This document shows positions 1 to 7,299 of a DNA stretch of 18,182 nucleotides, one piece after another. This DNA is from Butyricicoccus sp. GTDB lineage: Bacteria > Bacillota > Clostridia > Oscillospirales > Butyricicoccaceae. The DNA lies in contig JAUMSA010000158.1 in assembly GCA_031293105.1 (NCBI GenBank), positions 1-18,182 on the forward strand, given 5' to 3'. A model generated the notes under the pieces. The model made no database searches. It was not told the origin of the DNA and worked only from the letters and a program-made list of their open reading frames with translations. The position numbers and the translations under genes are program-made. Numbering within the stretch: position 1 is the first letter of the stretch; each line of letters opens with the position of its first letter.

Positions 1-595
1 CTTCTGCGTTCTTGATCTGGACGGAGAATCGTCCGTCCAGGTGGAACAGCTGCTCCAGGCTGTCGACTGGCGTGGTGTCGGGCTGTGTTTCGTACCGGAT
101 GCGGTACGAGTAGCTTTTGCTCTTTCCGGGCGCAGGGCCAGCGTTGCCGTCGAGCAGTGCGGTTTTGACGCTTTCATCCTCCAGGTAGGCGTCGTAGATG
201 CTGAACAGGATCTCCCGGTCGGAGTTGTTGGTTACCTTGAGCGTCATCGCCTTCTCGATGCTGGGGGTATCGCTGCCTTTCCACTTGACCTCTTCTTCAT
301 AGAAGCCGGTCAGTTCAGCGGTTACATTTTCGTCCTCATACAGCACGATGGCAGGGTCCAGCGTAATCGTGCGTGCGCCCTCCTCGCCGCTGTACGTCAG
401 GTTGGTCTGGGCAGTTTGGATCACCGATTGTGTGGGTTCCTCGGGCGCGGAAGCGTCCGGCTGGTCTGCGCTCTGGCTGGCCGAAGCGCCGGCCTTTTCA
501 TCCGCGTTGTCGTCTGCGGCGTTGTCGTTCCCCCCGCAGGCCGCAAGCGTGGCTAGCAGCGCAGCGGCCAGCAAAAAGGCGAGTTTCTTTTTCAT
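1..595 (-). CDS. Secreted lipoprotein, paralogue A (3' end outside window)
   Basis: The start at 595 is preceded by a good GGAGG site. About 198 codons are open to the window edge with no stop, so the C-terminus is missing. Residues 1-20 form a lipoprotein signal peptide (MKKK, hydrophobic core, then LAAC with the lipidated Cys at 20), followed by a Gly/Asn/Asp/Ala/Ser-rich linker to about residue 65. The remainder looks like a beta-rich Ig-like domain of the kind found in Firmicute DUF4352/DUF5067-type lipoproteins; I cannot name the family firmly. It should sit on the outer face of the membrane. It lies 36 nt downstream of a clear paralogue and is probably co-transcribed with it. The phrases on growth of a side chain ('KVTNN.DREI', 'YDAYLEDE.V') match the paralogue's. 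Function is unknown. Confidence 0.85.
   Translation of the reverse strand, partial: MKKKLAFLLAAALLATLAACGGNDNAADDNADEKAGASASQSADQPDASAPEEPTQSVIQTAQTNLTYSGEEGARTITLDPAIVLYEDENVTAELTGFYEEEVKWKGSDTPSIEKAMTLKVTNNSDREILFSIYDAYLEDESVKTALLDGNAGPAPGKSKSYSYRIRYETQPDTTPVDSLEQLFHLDGRFSVQIKNAE
465..595 (-). repeat. Direct repeat copy 1: lipoprotein signal/linker DNA
   Basis: The 5' part of paralogue A matches 1077-1210 nearly base for base, apart from scattered substitutions and a 3-nt length difference in the signal-peptide core. The downstream coding parts of the two genes are far more divergent. Confidence 0.85.
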
Positions 596-631
596 GTGCT
601 TTCCTCCTCTGGATTGAAAGATTCTAAGTGA

Positions 632-1210
632 TTATGCGTCCATATCAAGGGCAAACAGCGGTTCCACGGAATGCACGATCGTTGTGCCGTCTTCATCGAA
701 GACAAAAATCTCCAGCTTGCCGTCCAGCTGGAATAAGTCCTCTAGGTCTTCCAGTTCGGTGGTTTCTGGCTGCGTTTTGTACTGAAAGTGGTAGGAGGTC
801 GTCTTGTTTTTGCCAGGGAGAACGGGACCGCTGCCGACGGTAGACACCTGGACATTTTCGTCGCCTAGGTAAGCATCCATGATGGAGGCCGAGACCTCAC
901 GGTCACAGGTGTTGGTGACCTTGAGCGTTAAGCATTTGGCCATCTGATCCCAATTGACCTCTTCGTGGAGATCGACCACTTCTACGGTGACAGAATCGTC
1001 CTGGTAGAGCACCTTCGGGGGATCAAGCTCAATGACACGCGGCTCGGGCTTTTCGGACTTCGGAGCCTCCGAAACCTCTGCGCTCTGGCTGGCCGAAGCG
1101 CTGGCCTTTTCATCCGCGTTGTCGTCTGCGGCATTGTCATTTCCCCCACAGGCCGCAAGCGTGGTCAGCAGCAGCGCGGCTGCCAGCAAAAAGGCGAGTT
1201 TCTTTTTCAT
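632..1210 (-). CDS. Secreted lipoprotein, paralogue B
   Basis: This 192-aa protein starts at the ATG at 1210, behind GGAGGAGAGGT. The reading frame can be extended 10 codons upstream, but that would place the ribosome site inside the gene and bury the signal peptide. Residues 1-21 are a lipoprotein signal (MKKK..., LTTLAAC, Cys21), followed by an acidic/Ala/Ser linker and, from about residue 70, a single beta-rich domain. That domain contains 'LKVTNTCDREVSASIMDAYLGDENVQ', here quoted only as a landmark of the conserved block shared with paralogue A. No catalytic motif is visible, so the protein may be a binding or sensing lipoprotein. It is the first gene of a two-gene minus-strand unit with its own sigma-A-type promoter at 1254-1283. 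Confidence 0.88.
   Translation of the reverse strand: MKKKLAFLLAAALLLTTLAACGGNDNAADDNADEKASASASQSAEVSEAPKSEKPEPRVIELDPPKVLYQDDSVTVEVVDLHEEVNWDQMAKCLTLKVTNTCDREVSASIMDAYLGDENVQVSTVGSGPVLPGKNKTTSYHFQYKTQPETTELEDLEDLFQLDGKLEIFVFDEDGTTIVHSVEPLFALDMDA
1077..1210 (-). repeat. Direct repeat copy 2: lipoprotein signal/linker DNA
   Basis: This is the partner of the repeat at 465-595. It covers the first ~44 codons of paralogue B and points to tandem duplication followed by gene conversion, or selection on the signal/linker only. Confidence 0.85.
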
Positions 1211-1253
1211 ACCTCTCCTCCTATTTGTGAAAAAAATCAAAATAGATATAATT

Positions 1254-1283
1254 ATTGTACTATTTTTTTATATATTCTGTCAA
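1254..1283 (-). promoter_or_regulatory. Promoter of the lipoprotein pair
   Basis: On the minus strand, TTGACA (1283-1278) and TACAAT (1259-1254) are separated by 18 nt within an AT-rich stretch. They lie about 45 nt upstream of the start at 1210. The promoter is back-to-back with the plus-strand promoter of the purine block. Confidence 0.7.
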
Positions 1284-1318
1284 TGCGCTGCGCCGCGTTG
1301 CCCGTCTGCTTTTTTCGA

Positions 1319-1348
1319 TTGACACCCCCGGGCGGCTTGGTGTATAAT
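1319..1348 (+). promoter_or_regulatory. Promoter of the riboswitch-guaD transcript
   Basis: A consensus TTGACA (1319-1324) and TATAAT (1343-1348) are spaced by 18 nt. Transcription should begin near 1355, giving a leader of about 180 nt that holds the aptamer at 1405-1469. Confidence 0.8.
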
Positions 1349-1404
1349 CACAATAGCAAATGAATATCGGCGGGGAAACCTGTGCGTTTTCTCCAAAACT
1401 TTCA

Positions 1405-1469
1405 GGCTTATATAGGCTCATAATCGGTTGAGCGTCTCTACCAACTACCGGAATAGTTGACTATAAGCC
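1405..1469 (+). ncRNA. Guanine-class purine riboswitch aptamer
   Basis: The three-helix purine aptamer is visible directly. P1 is GGCUUAUA (1405-1412) pairing with UAUAAGCC (1462-1469). P2 is GCUCA (1416-1420) with UGAGC (1429-1433), closing the loop UAAUCGGU, which has the GG needed for loop-loop contact. J2/3 is GUCUCUACC (1434-1442). P3 is AACUA (1443-1447) with UAGUU (1454-1458), with loop CCGGAA. J3/1 is GAC followed by UAU. The specificity base (position 74 of the xpt aptamer) corresponds to C1461, which predicts binding of guanine/hypoxanthine and not adenine. The downstream gene is guanine deaminase, so the ligand is also the substrate of the regulated enzyme. Confidence 0.93.
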
Positions 1470-1518
1470 CGCTTTTTCGAGCGGGTTTGCAGCAACATTC
1501 CCGCAGTTGGCTTTTTTT
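1465..1518 (+). terminator. Riboswitch expression platform with U-tract terminator
   Basis: Directly after the aptamer, AAGCCCGCU (1465-1473) can pair with AGCGGGUUU (1480-1488). This strong hairpin re-uses the 3' arm of P1 and is therefore mutually exclusive with a complete P1. A second, weaker stem AGCAAC (1491-1496) / GUUGGCU (1506-1512) runs into seven Us (1512-1518). GCGGG (1481-1485) can alternatively pair with CCCGC (1500-1504), blocking that stem, and CCAACU (1441-1446) could pair with AGUUGG (1505-1510). Which alternative dominates with ligand cannot be decided by eye. Confidence 0.6.
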
Positions 1519-1535
1519 ATTTCCAGGAGGCGTTT

Positions 1536-2807
1536 ATGAAATCGAATTTCATCTTAAAGGGGCATATCCTGTTTAGTCGCACGCCCGAGACGATGGACGT
1601 GACCGAAAACGGGTATCTGGTCTGCGCAGACGGCGTGTGCGCGGGCGTGTATGCCGAAGTCCCGGAAGCCTATGCCGGGCTGCCAGTGCACGACTGCGGC
1701 GACAAGTTGATCGTGCCCGGACTTACCGACCTGCACGTTCATGCGCCGCAGTATACCTTTCGCTCGCTCGGCATGGATATGGAACTGCTTGACTGGCTGA
1801 ATACCTACACCTTTCCCGAGGAAGCGCGGTATGCCGACCCGGCCTATGCCGCGCGGGCGTATGATTTGTTCGTGCAGGAGCTGCGCCGCAGCGCGACCAC
1901 GCGCGCGTGCATCTTTGCCACCCTGCACCGCGAAGCGACCGAGATTTTGATGCGTAAGCTGGACGAAAGCGGCCTGCGCACCTATGTGGGCAAAGTCAAT
2001 ATGGACCGCAACAGCCCGGATAATCTGCGCGAAGCGAGCGCGGCCGCGTCGCTGGCCGACACACGCCGCTGGCTGGATGAGGTCGGGGGACTGTCAAACT
2101 GCAAGCCCATCCTGACCCCGCGCTTTACGCCCTCGTGTACCGACGAACTGATGGCCGGGCTGGGCGACCTGCAAAAGCAGACCGGCCTGCCGGTGCAGAG
2201 CCATTTGTCCGAAAACCAGGGCGAAGTCGACTGGGTGCGCGAACTGTGCCCCAATACGGCCGATTATGGCGAAGCATACAGCCAGTTTGGGCTGCTCGGG
2301 GAAAATGGGCCGTGCATCATGGCACACTGTGTGCACTGCACCGACCGCGAGATCGACGCGATGCGGCAAAACGGGGTGTTTGTGGCCCATTGTCCGCAGT
2401 CCAACACCAACCTGGCCAGCGGCATTGCGCCCGTGCGGCGGTATCTGCGGGAAGGGCTGCGCATCGGTCTGGGTACCGATGTGGCGGGCGGCGCGCATTT
2501 GTCGGTGTTCCGTGCCCTGACCGACGCGGTCGCGGTTTCCAAGCTGCGCTGGCGGCTGGCCGACCAGAACCTGACGCCACTGACCTTTGCCGAAGCCTTT
2601 TTCCTAGCGACCCGCGGCGGCGGCGCGTTCTTTGGCAAGGTGGGCGCGTTCGAACCCGGTTATGCGTTCGACGCGCTGGTTCTGGACGATGCCGCGCTGC
2701 CCGCGCCGCGCCCCATGACTGTGCGCGAGCGGCTCGAGCGCATCGCCTACCAGCTTGAGGACCGGGCGGTCGTCCACAAATATGTAGACGGCTGTCAGCT
2801 GTTTTAA
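1536..2807 (+). CDS. guaD: Guanine deaminase
   Basis: GuaD hydrolyses guanine to xanthine and ammonia in the cytoplasm. The 423-aa length is normal for this amidohydrolase family. Metal and active-site motifs are present in order: PGLTDLHVHAPQY (His67, His69; the HAPQY extension is typical of guanine deaminases), SHLSE (His223, Glu226), AHCVHCTD (His264) and GTDVAGG (Asp315). The start is fixed by AGGAGG at 1525-1530, 5 nt before the ATG. The gene is preceded by a guanine riboswitch and followed by xanthine dehydrogenase genes, so its product xanthine feeds the next enzyme. I see no defect in it. Adenine- or cytosine-type deaminases of the same superfamily lack the HAPQY context. Confidence 0.95.
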   Translation: MKSNFILKGHILFSRTPETMDVTENGYLVCADGVCAGVYAEVPEAYAGLPVHDCGDKLIVPGLTDLHVHAPQYTFRSLGMDMELLDWLNTYTFPEEARYADPAYAARAYDLFVQELRRSATTRACIFATLHREATEILMRKLDESGLRTYVGKVNMDRNSPDNLREASAAASLADTRRWLDEVGGLSNCKPILTPRFTPSCTDELMAGLGDLQKQTGLPVQSHLSENQGEVDWVRELCPNTADYGEAYSQFGLLGENGPCIMAHCVHCTDREIDAMRQNGVFVAHCPQSNTNLASGIAPVRRYLREGLRIGLGTDVAGGAHLSVFRALTDAVAVSKLRWRLADQNLTPLTFAEAFFLATRGGGAFFGKVGAFEPGYAFDALVLDDAALPAPRPMTVRERLERIAYQLEDRAVVHKYVDGCQLF

Positions 2808-2831
2808 CAAAATGGAATCAGATAACGAATT

Positions 2832-2925
2832 GTATAATATACGATTTGCAATCAGAATACAAAACGTATAAATCAACAAAGGGCAATATGATTACGAATA
2901 GTATTATACAAAAGGTAATCATATT
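2832..2925 (+). promoter_or_regulatory. AT-rich spacer with nested palindrome upstream of xdhA
   Basis: The 146-nt gap between guaD and xdhA is strikingly AT-rich. AATATGATTAC (2885-2895) and GTAATCATATT (2915-2925) form an exact 11-bp inverted repeat. At its centre sits a second exact dyad, GTATTATAC (2901-2909), sharing the same symmetry axis (2905). A related dyad, GTATAATATAC, lies at 2832-2842, with a further GTATA at 2866-2870. TTGCAA (2846-2851) and TATAAA (2867-2872) could be a weak internal promoter with a short 15-nt spacer. The layout suggests an operator for independent control of xdhABC. Confidence 0.5.
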
Positions 2926-2953
2926 ACAAATAGGACAACAGGGGGCGAGAGCG

Positions 2954-5266
2954 ATGGCAATTGGAGAGAGCAAAAAACGGGTCGATGCCTACGCCAAAGT
3001 GACCGGACAGGCGCAATATGTGGCCGATATCGAGCCGCGGGATGCCTATGTCGCGCGGCTGGTGCGGGCGGATATCGCAAACGGCCGGGTGCTGGGCTTT
3101 GATTTGAAAGAGGCGCGGGCCGAGCCGGGTGTGGTGGCCATTTACACCTGTTTCGACGTGCCGGATATCCAGTTCCCGACCGCTGGGCACCCCTGGTCGA
3201 CCGAGCCGTCCCACCAGGACATCGCTGACCGCAAGCTGCTCAACGCCCGCGTGCGCGTGTATGGCGACGAAGTGGCGGTCGTAGTGGCGCGCGACGCAGT
3301 GGCAGCCGCTCGCGCGGTGCGCAAGGTAAAAGTGCAGTATGAAACCTATCCGCCGCTGGACACCCCCTTTGACGCCATGGCCGAGGGCGCGACCGCCCTG
3401 CATCCCGATTTGCGGGAAAGCAATGTGCTGGCGCATTCGTCCTTTGTGCTGGGCGACCGCAGCTATGCCGAAGCGCGGGCCATCCCAGGCGCGATTGAGG
3501 TGTCCAAGGAATACGCGGTTGCGCCGGTGCAGCACTGTCATCTGGAACCCGTGCACGCCTGTGCCTATGAGGAGGGCGGCAAGATCGTGGTGATTTCGTC
3601 CACCCAGATTCCGCATATCGTGCGCCGGGTGGTCGGGCAGGCGCTGGGCATCCCCTGGGGCCGGGTGCGGGTCATCAAGCCCTACATCGGCGGCGGGTTC
3701 GGCAACAAGCAGGATGTGCTGGTCGAGCCGCTGGCTGCCTGGCTCAGCCAGCAGCTGCACGGCCATGCGGTCAAAATCGAGCTGACGCGCGAGGAGATTT
3801 TCACGTGTACCCGAGTGCGCCACCCGTTTACCTGGCAGGTGCGCGGGCTGGTCATGCCGGACGGCACGCTGCTCGGCCGCCGGTACCGCGCCTGGTGCAA
3901 CCAGGGCGGCTATGCCTCCCACGGGCACGCGATTGCCGCCAATGCGGCCAACATGTTCAAACAAGCCTATCACGACCAGTGCGCCCTGGACTCGGAAAGC
4001 TGGACGGTCTATACCAACCGTACCACGGCGGGCGCCATGCGCGCCTATGGCATCCCCCAGGGCGATTTTGTCACCGAAGCGCTGACCGACGACCTGGCGC
4101 GCGCCATCGGCATGGACCCGTTGGCCTTCCGGCTGAAAAACTGCATGCCAGAGGGCTATGTGGACCCGCATACCGGCATCCCCTGCCTGTCCTATGGGCT
4201 CAAGGAGTGCATGCAGCGGGGCGCCGAAGCCTTTGGCTGGGCGGAAAAGCGCGAAAGGTATCGAAACCAGACGGGCAACACGCGGCGGGGTGTCGGCATG
4301 GCGCTGTTCATCTACAAGACCGGCGTGTATCCGATCTCGCTCGACACCGCGGCCTGCCGCATGTTATTAAATGAAGACGGCACCTTGCAGCTGCAAATGG
4401 GCGCGACCGAGATCGGCCAGGGGGCGGATACGGTCTTTACCCAGATGGCCGCGACCGCGACGGGTATTTCCGAGGAAAATATTTTCATCCAGTCCAGGCA
4501 GGACACCGATGTGACGCCGTTCGACACGGGCGCCTATGGTTCGCGGCAAAGCTATGTCAGCGGCAAGGCGGTCAAAAAGACTGGCGAAACGCTCAAGGCG
4601 CGCATTTTGGCCTATGCCGCCGGGATGCTGGGCTGCGACCCCGCAGCGCTCGACTTGCGCGAGGACGCCATCTGGTGCGGGGAGGAAAAGCGCCTGACCG
4701 TGGCCGAAGTCGCCATGGAAGCCTGTTACAGCCGCACGAACAGCGTGCATTTGGCCGCCGAGGAGAGCATCCACTGCACCGAAAACACCTTTGCCACCGG
4801 CTGCTGCTTTGCCGAGGTCGAGGTCGATTTGCCGCTCGGCAAGGTGCAGGTGCTGCGGCTGCTCAATGTCCACGATTCGGGCACCATTTTAAATCCCGAC
4901 TTGGCCCGCGCGCAGGTGCATGGCGGCATGTCCATGGGGCTGGGGTATGCGCTCAGCGAAGAACTGCTCTATGATAAAAATGTGCGGCCGCTCAACGGCA
5001 ATCTGCTCGACTATAAACTGCCCACGGCCATGGATTCGCCCGAATTTGAGGTCATGTTCGTCGAGATTCCCGACCCGTCCGGGCCGTTTGGCAACAAGGC
5101 GCTCGGCGAGCCGCCCGCCATCCCGGTAGCCCCGGCGGTGCGCAACGCCGTGCTGCACGCCACCGGCGTGGCGGTGGACAGCTTGCCGCTGTCCCCGCAA
5201 AAATTGGTCGAACAGTTTCAGAAAGCGGGACTGATCGAAGGAAGGAGGCCGGGACAACATGTATGA
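2954..5266 (+). CDS. xdhA: Xanthine dehydrogenase, molybdopterin-binding subunit
   Basis: This is the catalytic subunit, hydroxylating xanthine (or hypoxanthine) at the Mo centre. The protein has 770 aa and closely resembles the E. coli XdhA type. Visible landmarks are RVDAYAKVTG at residues 9-18 (start of the a/b hammerhead domain), QHCHLEP with Glu198 (equivalent to bovine Glu802), VGGGFGNKQD-like Moco loop at 245-254, GAMRAYGIPQ with Arg363 (bovine Arg880), GATEIGQGADTVF, and LGEPPAIPVA with catalytic Glu719 (bovine Glu1261). The ATG at 2954 fits family N-termini and follows a G-rich ribosome site. The frame stays open upstream to a TTG at 2846, but that extension is AT-rich operator DNA. 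The end overlaps xdhB by 8 nt. Confidence 0.95.
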   Translation: MAIGESKKRVDAYAKVTGQAQYVADIEPRDAYVARLVRADIANGRVLGFDLKEARAEPGVVAIYTCFDVPDIQFPTAGHPWSTEPSHQDIADRKLLNARVRVYGDEVAVVVARDAVAAARAVRKVKVQYETYPPLDTPFDAMAEGATALHPDLRESNVLAHSSFVLGDRSYAEARAIPGAIEVSKEYAVAPVQHCHLEPVHACAYEEGGKIVVISSTQIPHIVRRVVGQALGIPWGRVRVIKPYIGGGFGNKQDVLVEPLAAWLSQQLHGHAVKIELTREEIFTCTRVRHPFTWQVRGLVMPDGTLLGRRYRAWCNQGGYASHGHAIAANAANMFKQAYHDQCALDSESWTVYTNRTTAGAMRAYGIPQGDFVTEALTDDLARAIGMDPLAFRLKNCMPEGYVDPHTGIPCLSYGLKECMQRGAEAFGWAEKRERYRNQTGNTRRGVGMALFIYKTGVYPISLDTAACRMLLNEDGTLQLQMGATEIGQGADTVFTQMAATATGISEENIFIQSRQDTDVTPFDTGAYGSRQSYVSGKAVKKTGETLKARILAYAAGMLGCDPAALDLREDAIWCGEEKRLTVAEVAMEACYSRTNSVHLAAEESIHCTENTFATGCCFAEVEVDLPLGKVQVLRLLNVHDSGTILNPDLARAQVHGGMSMGLGYALSEELLYDKNVRPLNGNLLDYKLPTAMDSPEFEVMFVEIPDPSGPFGNKALGEPPAIPVAPAVRNAVLHATGVAVDSLPLSPQKLVEQFQKAGLIEGRRPGQHV

Positions 5267-6143
5267 CATTGCAGGGATTTATCAGGCGCAAAGCGTCTCG
5301 GACGCCGTGTGCGCTCTGCGGGACGACCCGGAAGCCGTCCTCATTTGCGGAGGCACCGATGTGCTCATCCAGGTGCGCGCGGGCAAGCTGGCCGGGCGGC
5401 GGCTGGTGTCCATCCACGGACTGCCCACCTTAACCGGCGTGTTTACCGAGCCGGACGGTACCATTTGCATCGGCCCGGCAACGACCTTCTTTGACTTAAG
5501 CGCCCATCCGGTCATCCGCGAGCGGGTGCCCATGCTCGGCCAGGCGGCCGACCAGGTGGGCAGTCCCCAGATTCGCCGCATGGGGACCATTGGCGGCAAT
5601 ATTGCCAACGCGGCCACGAGCGCCGATACCGCGCCCAGCCTGTTTGCCTATCAGGCCGTGCTCGAACTGACCGGGCCGGACGGGGTGCGCCAGGTGCCGA
5701 TCGCCGAATTTTATACCGGCCCAGGCAAAAGCGTGCGCGCTCACGACGAAGTCTTGACCGCCATCCGCATTTCACCCGCCGATTTTACCGGTTTTTTCGG
5801 CTGTTACCTCAAATACGGGAAGCGCAACGCCATGGAGATTTCCACGCTGGGCTGTGCAGCGCTCGTGCGGCTGGACAACGCCGGACGGGTGGAGGATTTG
5901 CGCCTGGCCTTTGGTGTGGCAGCGCCCACGCCCATCCGCTGCGGCGCAGCCGAAGCCATTGCGCGCGGAAACATGCCGGACGAAGCCCTCTATGATGCCT
6001 TGGCCGACGCGGTGCGGCAGAACATCACCCCGCGGTCAAGCTGGCGGGCATCGGCTGATTTCCGTCTGCAAATCGCAGGCGAACTGACCCGCCGCGCGGT
6101 GCGCGACGCGGTACGGCAGGCAAAGGAGGGAGCGGCATGTTAA
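5259..6143 (+). CDS. xdhB: Xanthine dehydrogenase, FAD-binding subunit
   Basis: This is the electron-transfer subunit that takes electrons from the iron-sulfur subunit and reduces NAD+ at FAD. It has 294 aa, near the size of E. coli XdhB. FAD-binding motifs are CGGTDVLI (30-37) and TIGGNIANAATSADTAPS (110-127), and the family phrase FYTGPGK follows. AGGAGG about 10 nt upstream and an 8-nt overlap with the end of xdhA support the start and imply translational coupling. The 3' end overlaps xdhC by 7 nt. Confidence 0.94.
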   Translation: MYDIAGIYQAQSVSDAVCALRDDPEAVLICGGTDVLIQVRAGKLAGRRLVSIHGLPTLTGVFTEPDGTICIGPATTFFDLSAHPVIRERVPMLGQAADQVGSPQIRRMGTIGGNIANAATSADTAPSLFAYQAVLELTGPDGVRQVPIAEFYTGPGKSVRAHDEVLTAIRISPADFTGFFGCYLKYGKRNAMEISTLGCAALVRLDNAGRVEDLRLAFGVAAPTPIRCGAAEAIARGNMPDEALYDALADAVRQNITPRSSWRASADFRLQIAGELTRRAVRDAVRQAKEGAAC

Positions 6144-6610
6144 AAATTGTGCATTTCATCGCCAACGGCCAGCCGGTCGAGGTGGCCATCGACGAGCGGG
6201 AGGCATTGCTCGACACCCTGCGCACCCGCCTGGGGCTGACCAGCGTCAAGCGCGGCTGCGAGGTGGGGGAGTGCGGCGCGTGTACCGTGCTAGTGGACGG
6301 CCGGGCGGTCGATTCCTGCCTGTATTTGACCGTATGGGCCGAAGGGAAACATATACTTACCGTAGAAGGGTTGCGAGAAGATAATGGAGAGTTATCGATC
6401 ATTCAGCGCGCTTTCATCGAGGAAGCGGCGGTGCAGTGCGGCTTCTGCACACCCGGCCTGATTTTGTCGGCCGTGGAGATCATCGGGGAAGGGCAGTCGC
6501 GCACCCGGGACGAACTGCGGCAGCGGATTTCCGGGCACTTGTGCCGCTGCACGGGGTATGAGAACATTTTAAATGCCGTCGAGCGCGCGCTGCGCGAAAG
6601 TCTGGCATAA
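6137..6610 (+). CDS. xdhC: Xanthine dehydrogenase, [2Fe-2S] subunit
   Basis: This 157-aa subunit carries two [2Fe-2S] clusters linking the Mo and FAD centres. The plant-ferredoxin-like N-terminal cluster ligands are Cys41, Cys46, Cys49 and Cys61 (RGCEVGECGACTV...C). The C-terminal four-helix cluster ligands are Cys101, Cys104 (QCGFCTPG) and Cys136, Cys138 (HLCRCTGYENI). All eight cysteines are present, so the subunit should be functional. The name follows the E. coli xdhABC order and should not be confused with the XdhC-type Mo-sulfuration chaperone, which is not in this window. The start is preceded by AAAGGAGGG. Confidence 0.94.
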   Translation: MLKIVHFIANGQPVEVAIDEREALLDTLRTRLGLTSVKRGCEVGECGACTVLVDGRAVDSCLYLTVWAEGKHILTVEGLREDNGELSIIQRAFIEEAAVQCGFCTPGLILSAVEIIGEGQSRTRDELRQRISGHLCRCTGYENILNAVERALRESLA

Positions 6611-6613
6611 TAG

Positions 6614-6643
6614 AAAAACCCTCCCGCATGCGGGAGGGTTTTT
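6614..6643. terminator. Bidirectional intrinsic terminator (xdhC / DUF1048)
   Basis: This is a perfect 30-nt palindrome: AAAAACCCTCCCGCA and its exact reverse complement ending in TTTTT. It lies 3 nt after the xdhC stop and 2 nt before the stop of the converging minus-strand gene, so it serves both. Confidence 0.92.
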
Positions 6644-6645
6644 GG

Positions 6646-7299
6646 TTAGATGGGCACGGTTTCTTCGAGCAGCTTGTGCAGGCCGAACAAGATCAAAAGA
6701 CCGATCAAAACAGCCAGCGCGTGCAGCTCAAACAGCACGGTTTTCAGGAAAAAGGAAGCGACCAGGCAGGCAAAACACAGCAAAAGCGTGCTGCCGACCA
6801 GTGCCTTGAGCCGCAGGCCGCCCTCCTGGAAGGAAAACCGGCAAATCCAGAACACGGTCAGCGAAGCGGCGGCCACAATGGCCACGCCACCGAGCACATC
6901 CCCGGCCGTGATGCGCACATAAAGCCCGGCCTGGGTCAACAAATTGGTGAGAAGTTGGAAAACCAGCCAGATGCCGCCCAGAATGGAAAGATAGAAGCAT
7001 AGATTGCCGAGTGCGGTGAGCAGACGATTGAGCATGCTCATGGGCGGCAGGGCGGCCAGCACTTGATCACAAAAGGCCTGGTAATCGTCACCCAGCACCT
7101 CCTGCATGGACACGCCCCGCGCCTGGCCGTCCAGCATCATGTGGGTGATGTCCCGCCGAACCAGTTCCTGCTGGTATTCGCTGACCGGCGCGGTGCGCAG
7201 ATAGACCACAATATCGGTCAGGATTTTGTTGTTTTCGGCGTTCAGCCCCTGTTCGAGGGCATTGTTTTCGGCCAGAAGTTCTTTGGTGCGTCGATTCAT
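6646..7299 (-). CDS. DUF1048-type membrane protein
   Basis: The 217-aa protein has a soluble helical N-terminal half (residues 1-90), with the family-typical phrases RTKELLAENN and TAPVSEYQQELVRRDI. About four hydrophobic segments follow (roughly 97-120, 132-153, 165-185, 192-210). This matches the DUF1048/DUF1129-like membrane proteins that commonly follow PadR regulators in Firmicutes. In those systems the pair forms a small stress- or drug-responsive operon, but the molecular role is not established. Its ATG overlaps the padR stop (ATGA, 4 nt), so it is translationally coupled to padR. It ends at the shared terminator at 6614-6643. Confidence 0.85.
   Translation of the reverse strand: MNRRTKELLAENNALEQGLNAENNKILTDIVVYLRTAPVSEYQQELVRRDITHMMLDGQARGVSMQEVLGDDYQAFCDQVLAALPPMSMLNRLLTALGNLCFYLSILGGIWLVFQLLTNLLTQAGLYVRITAGDVLGGVAIVAAASLTVFWICRFSFQEGGLRLKALVGSTLLLCFACLVASFFLKTVLFELHALAVLIGLLILFGLHKLLEETVPI

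Noticed and set aside
2846..2953. N-terminal extension of xdhA from a TTG at 2846
   Set aside because: The extra 36 codons are AT-rich, unlike the gene, overlap the palindromes and do not resemble XdhA N-termini; the ATG at 2954 fits the family.
2924..4171. Long minus-strand open frame opposite xdhA
   Set aside because: xdhA has all family motifs on the plus strand; the opposite frame has none.
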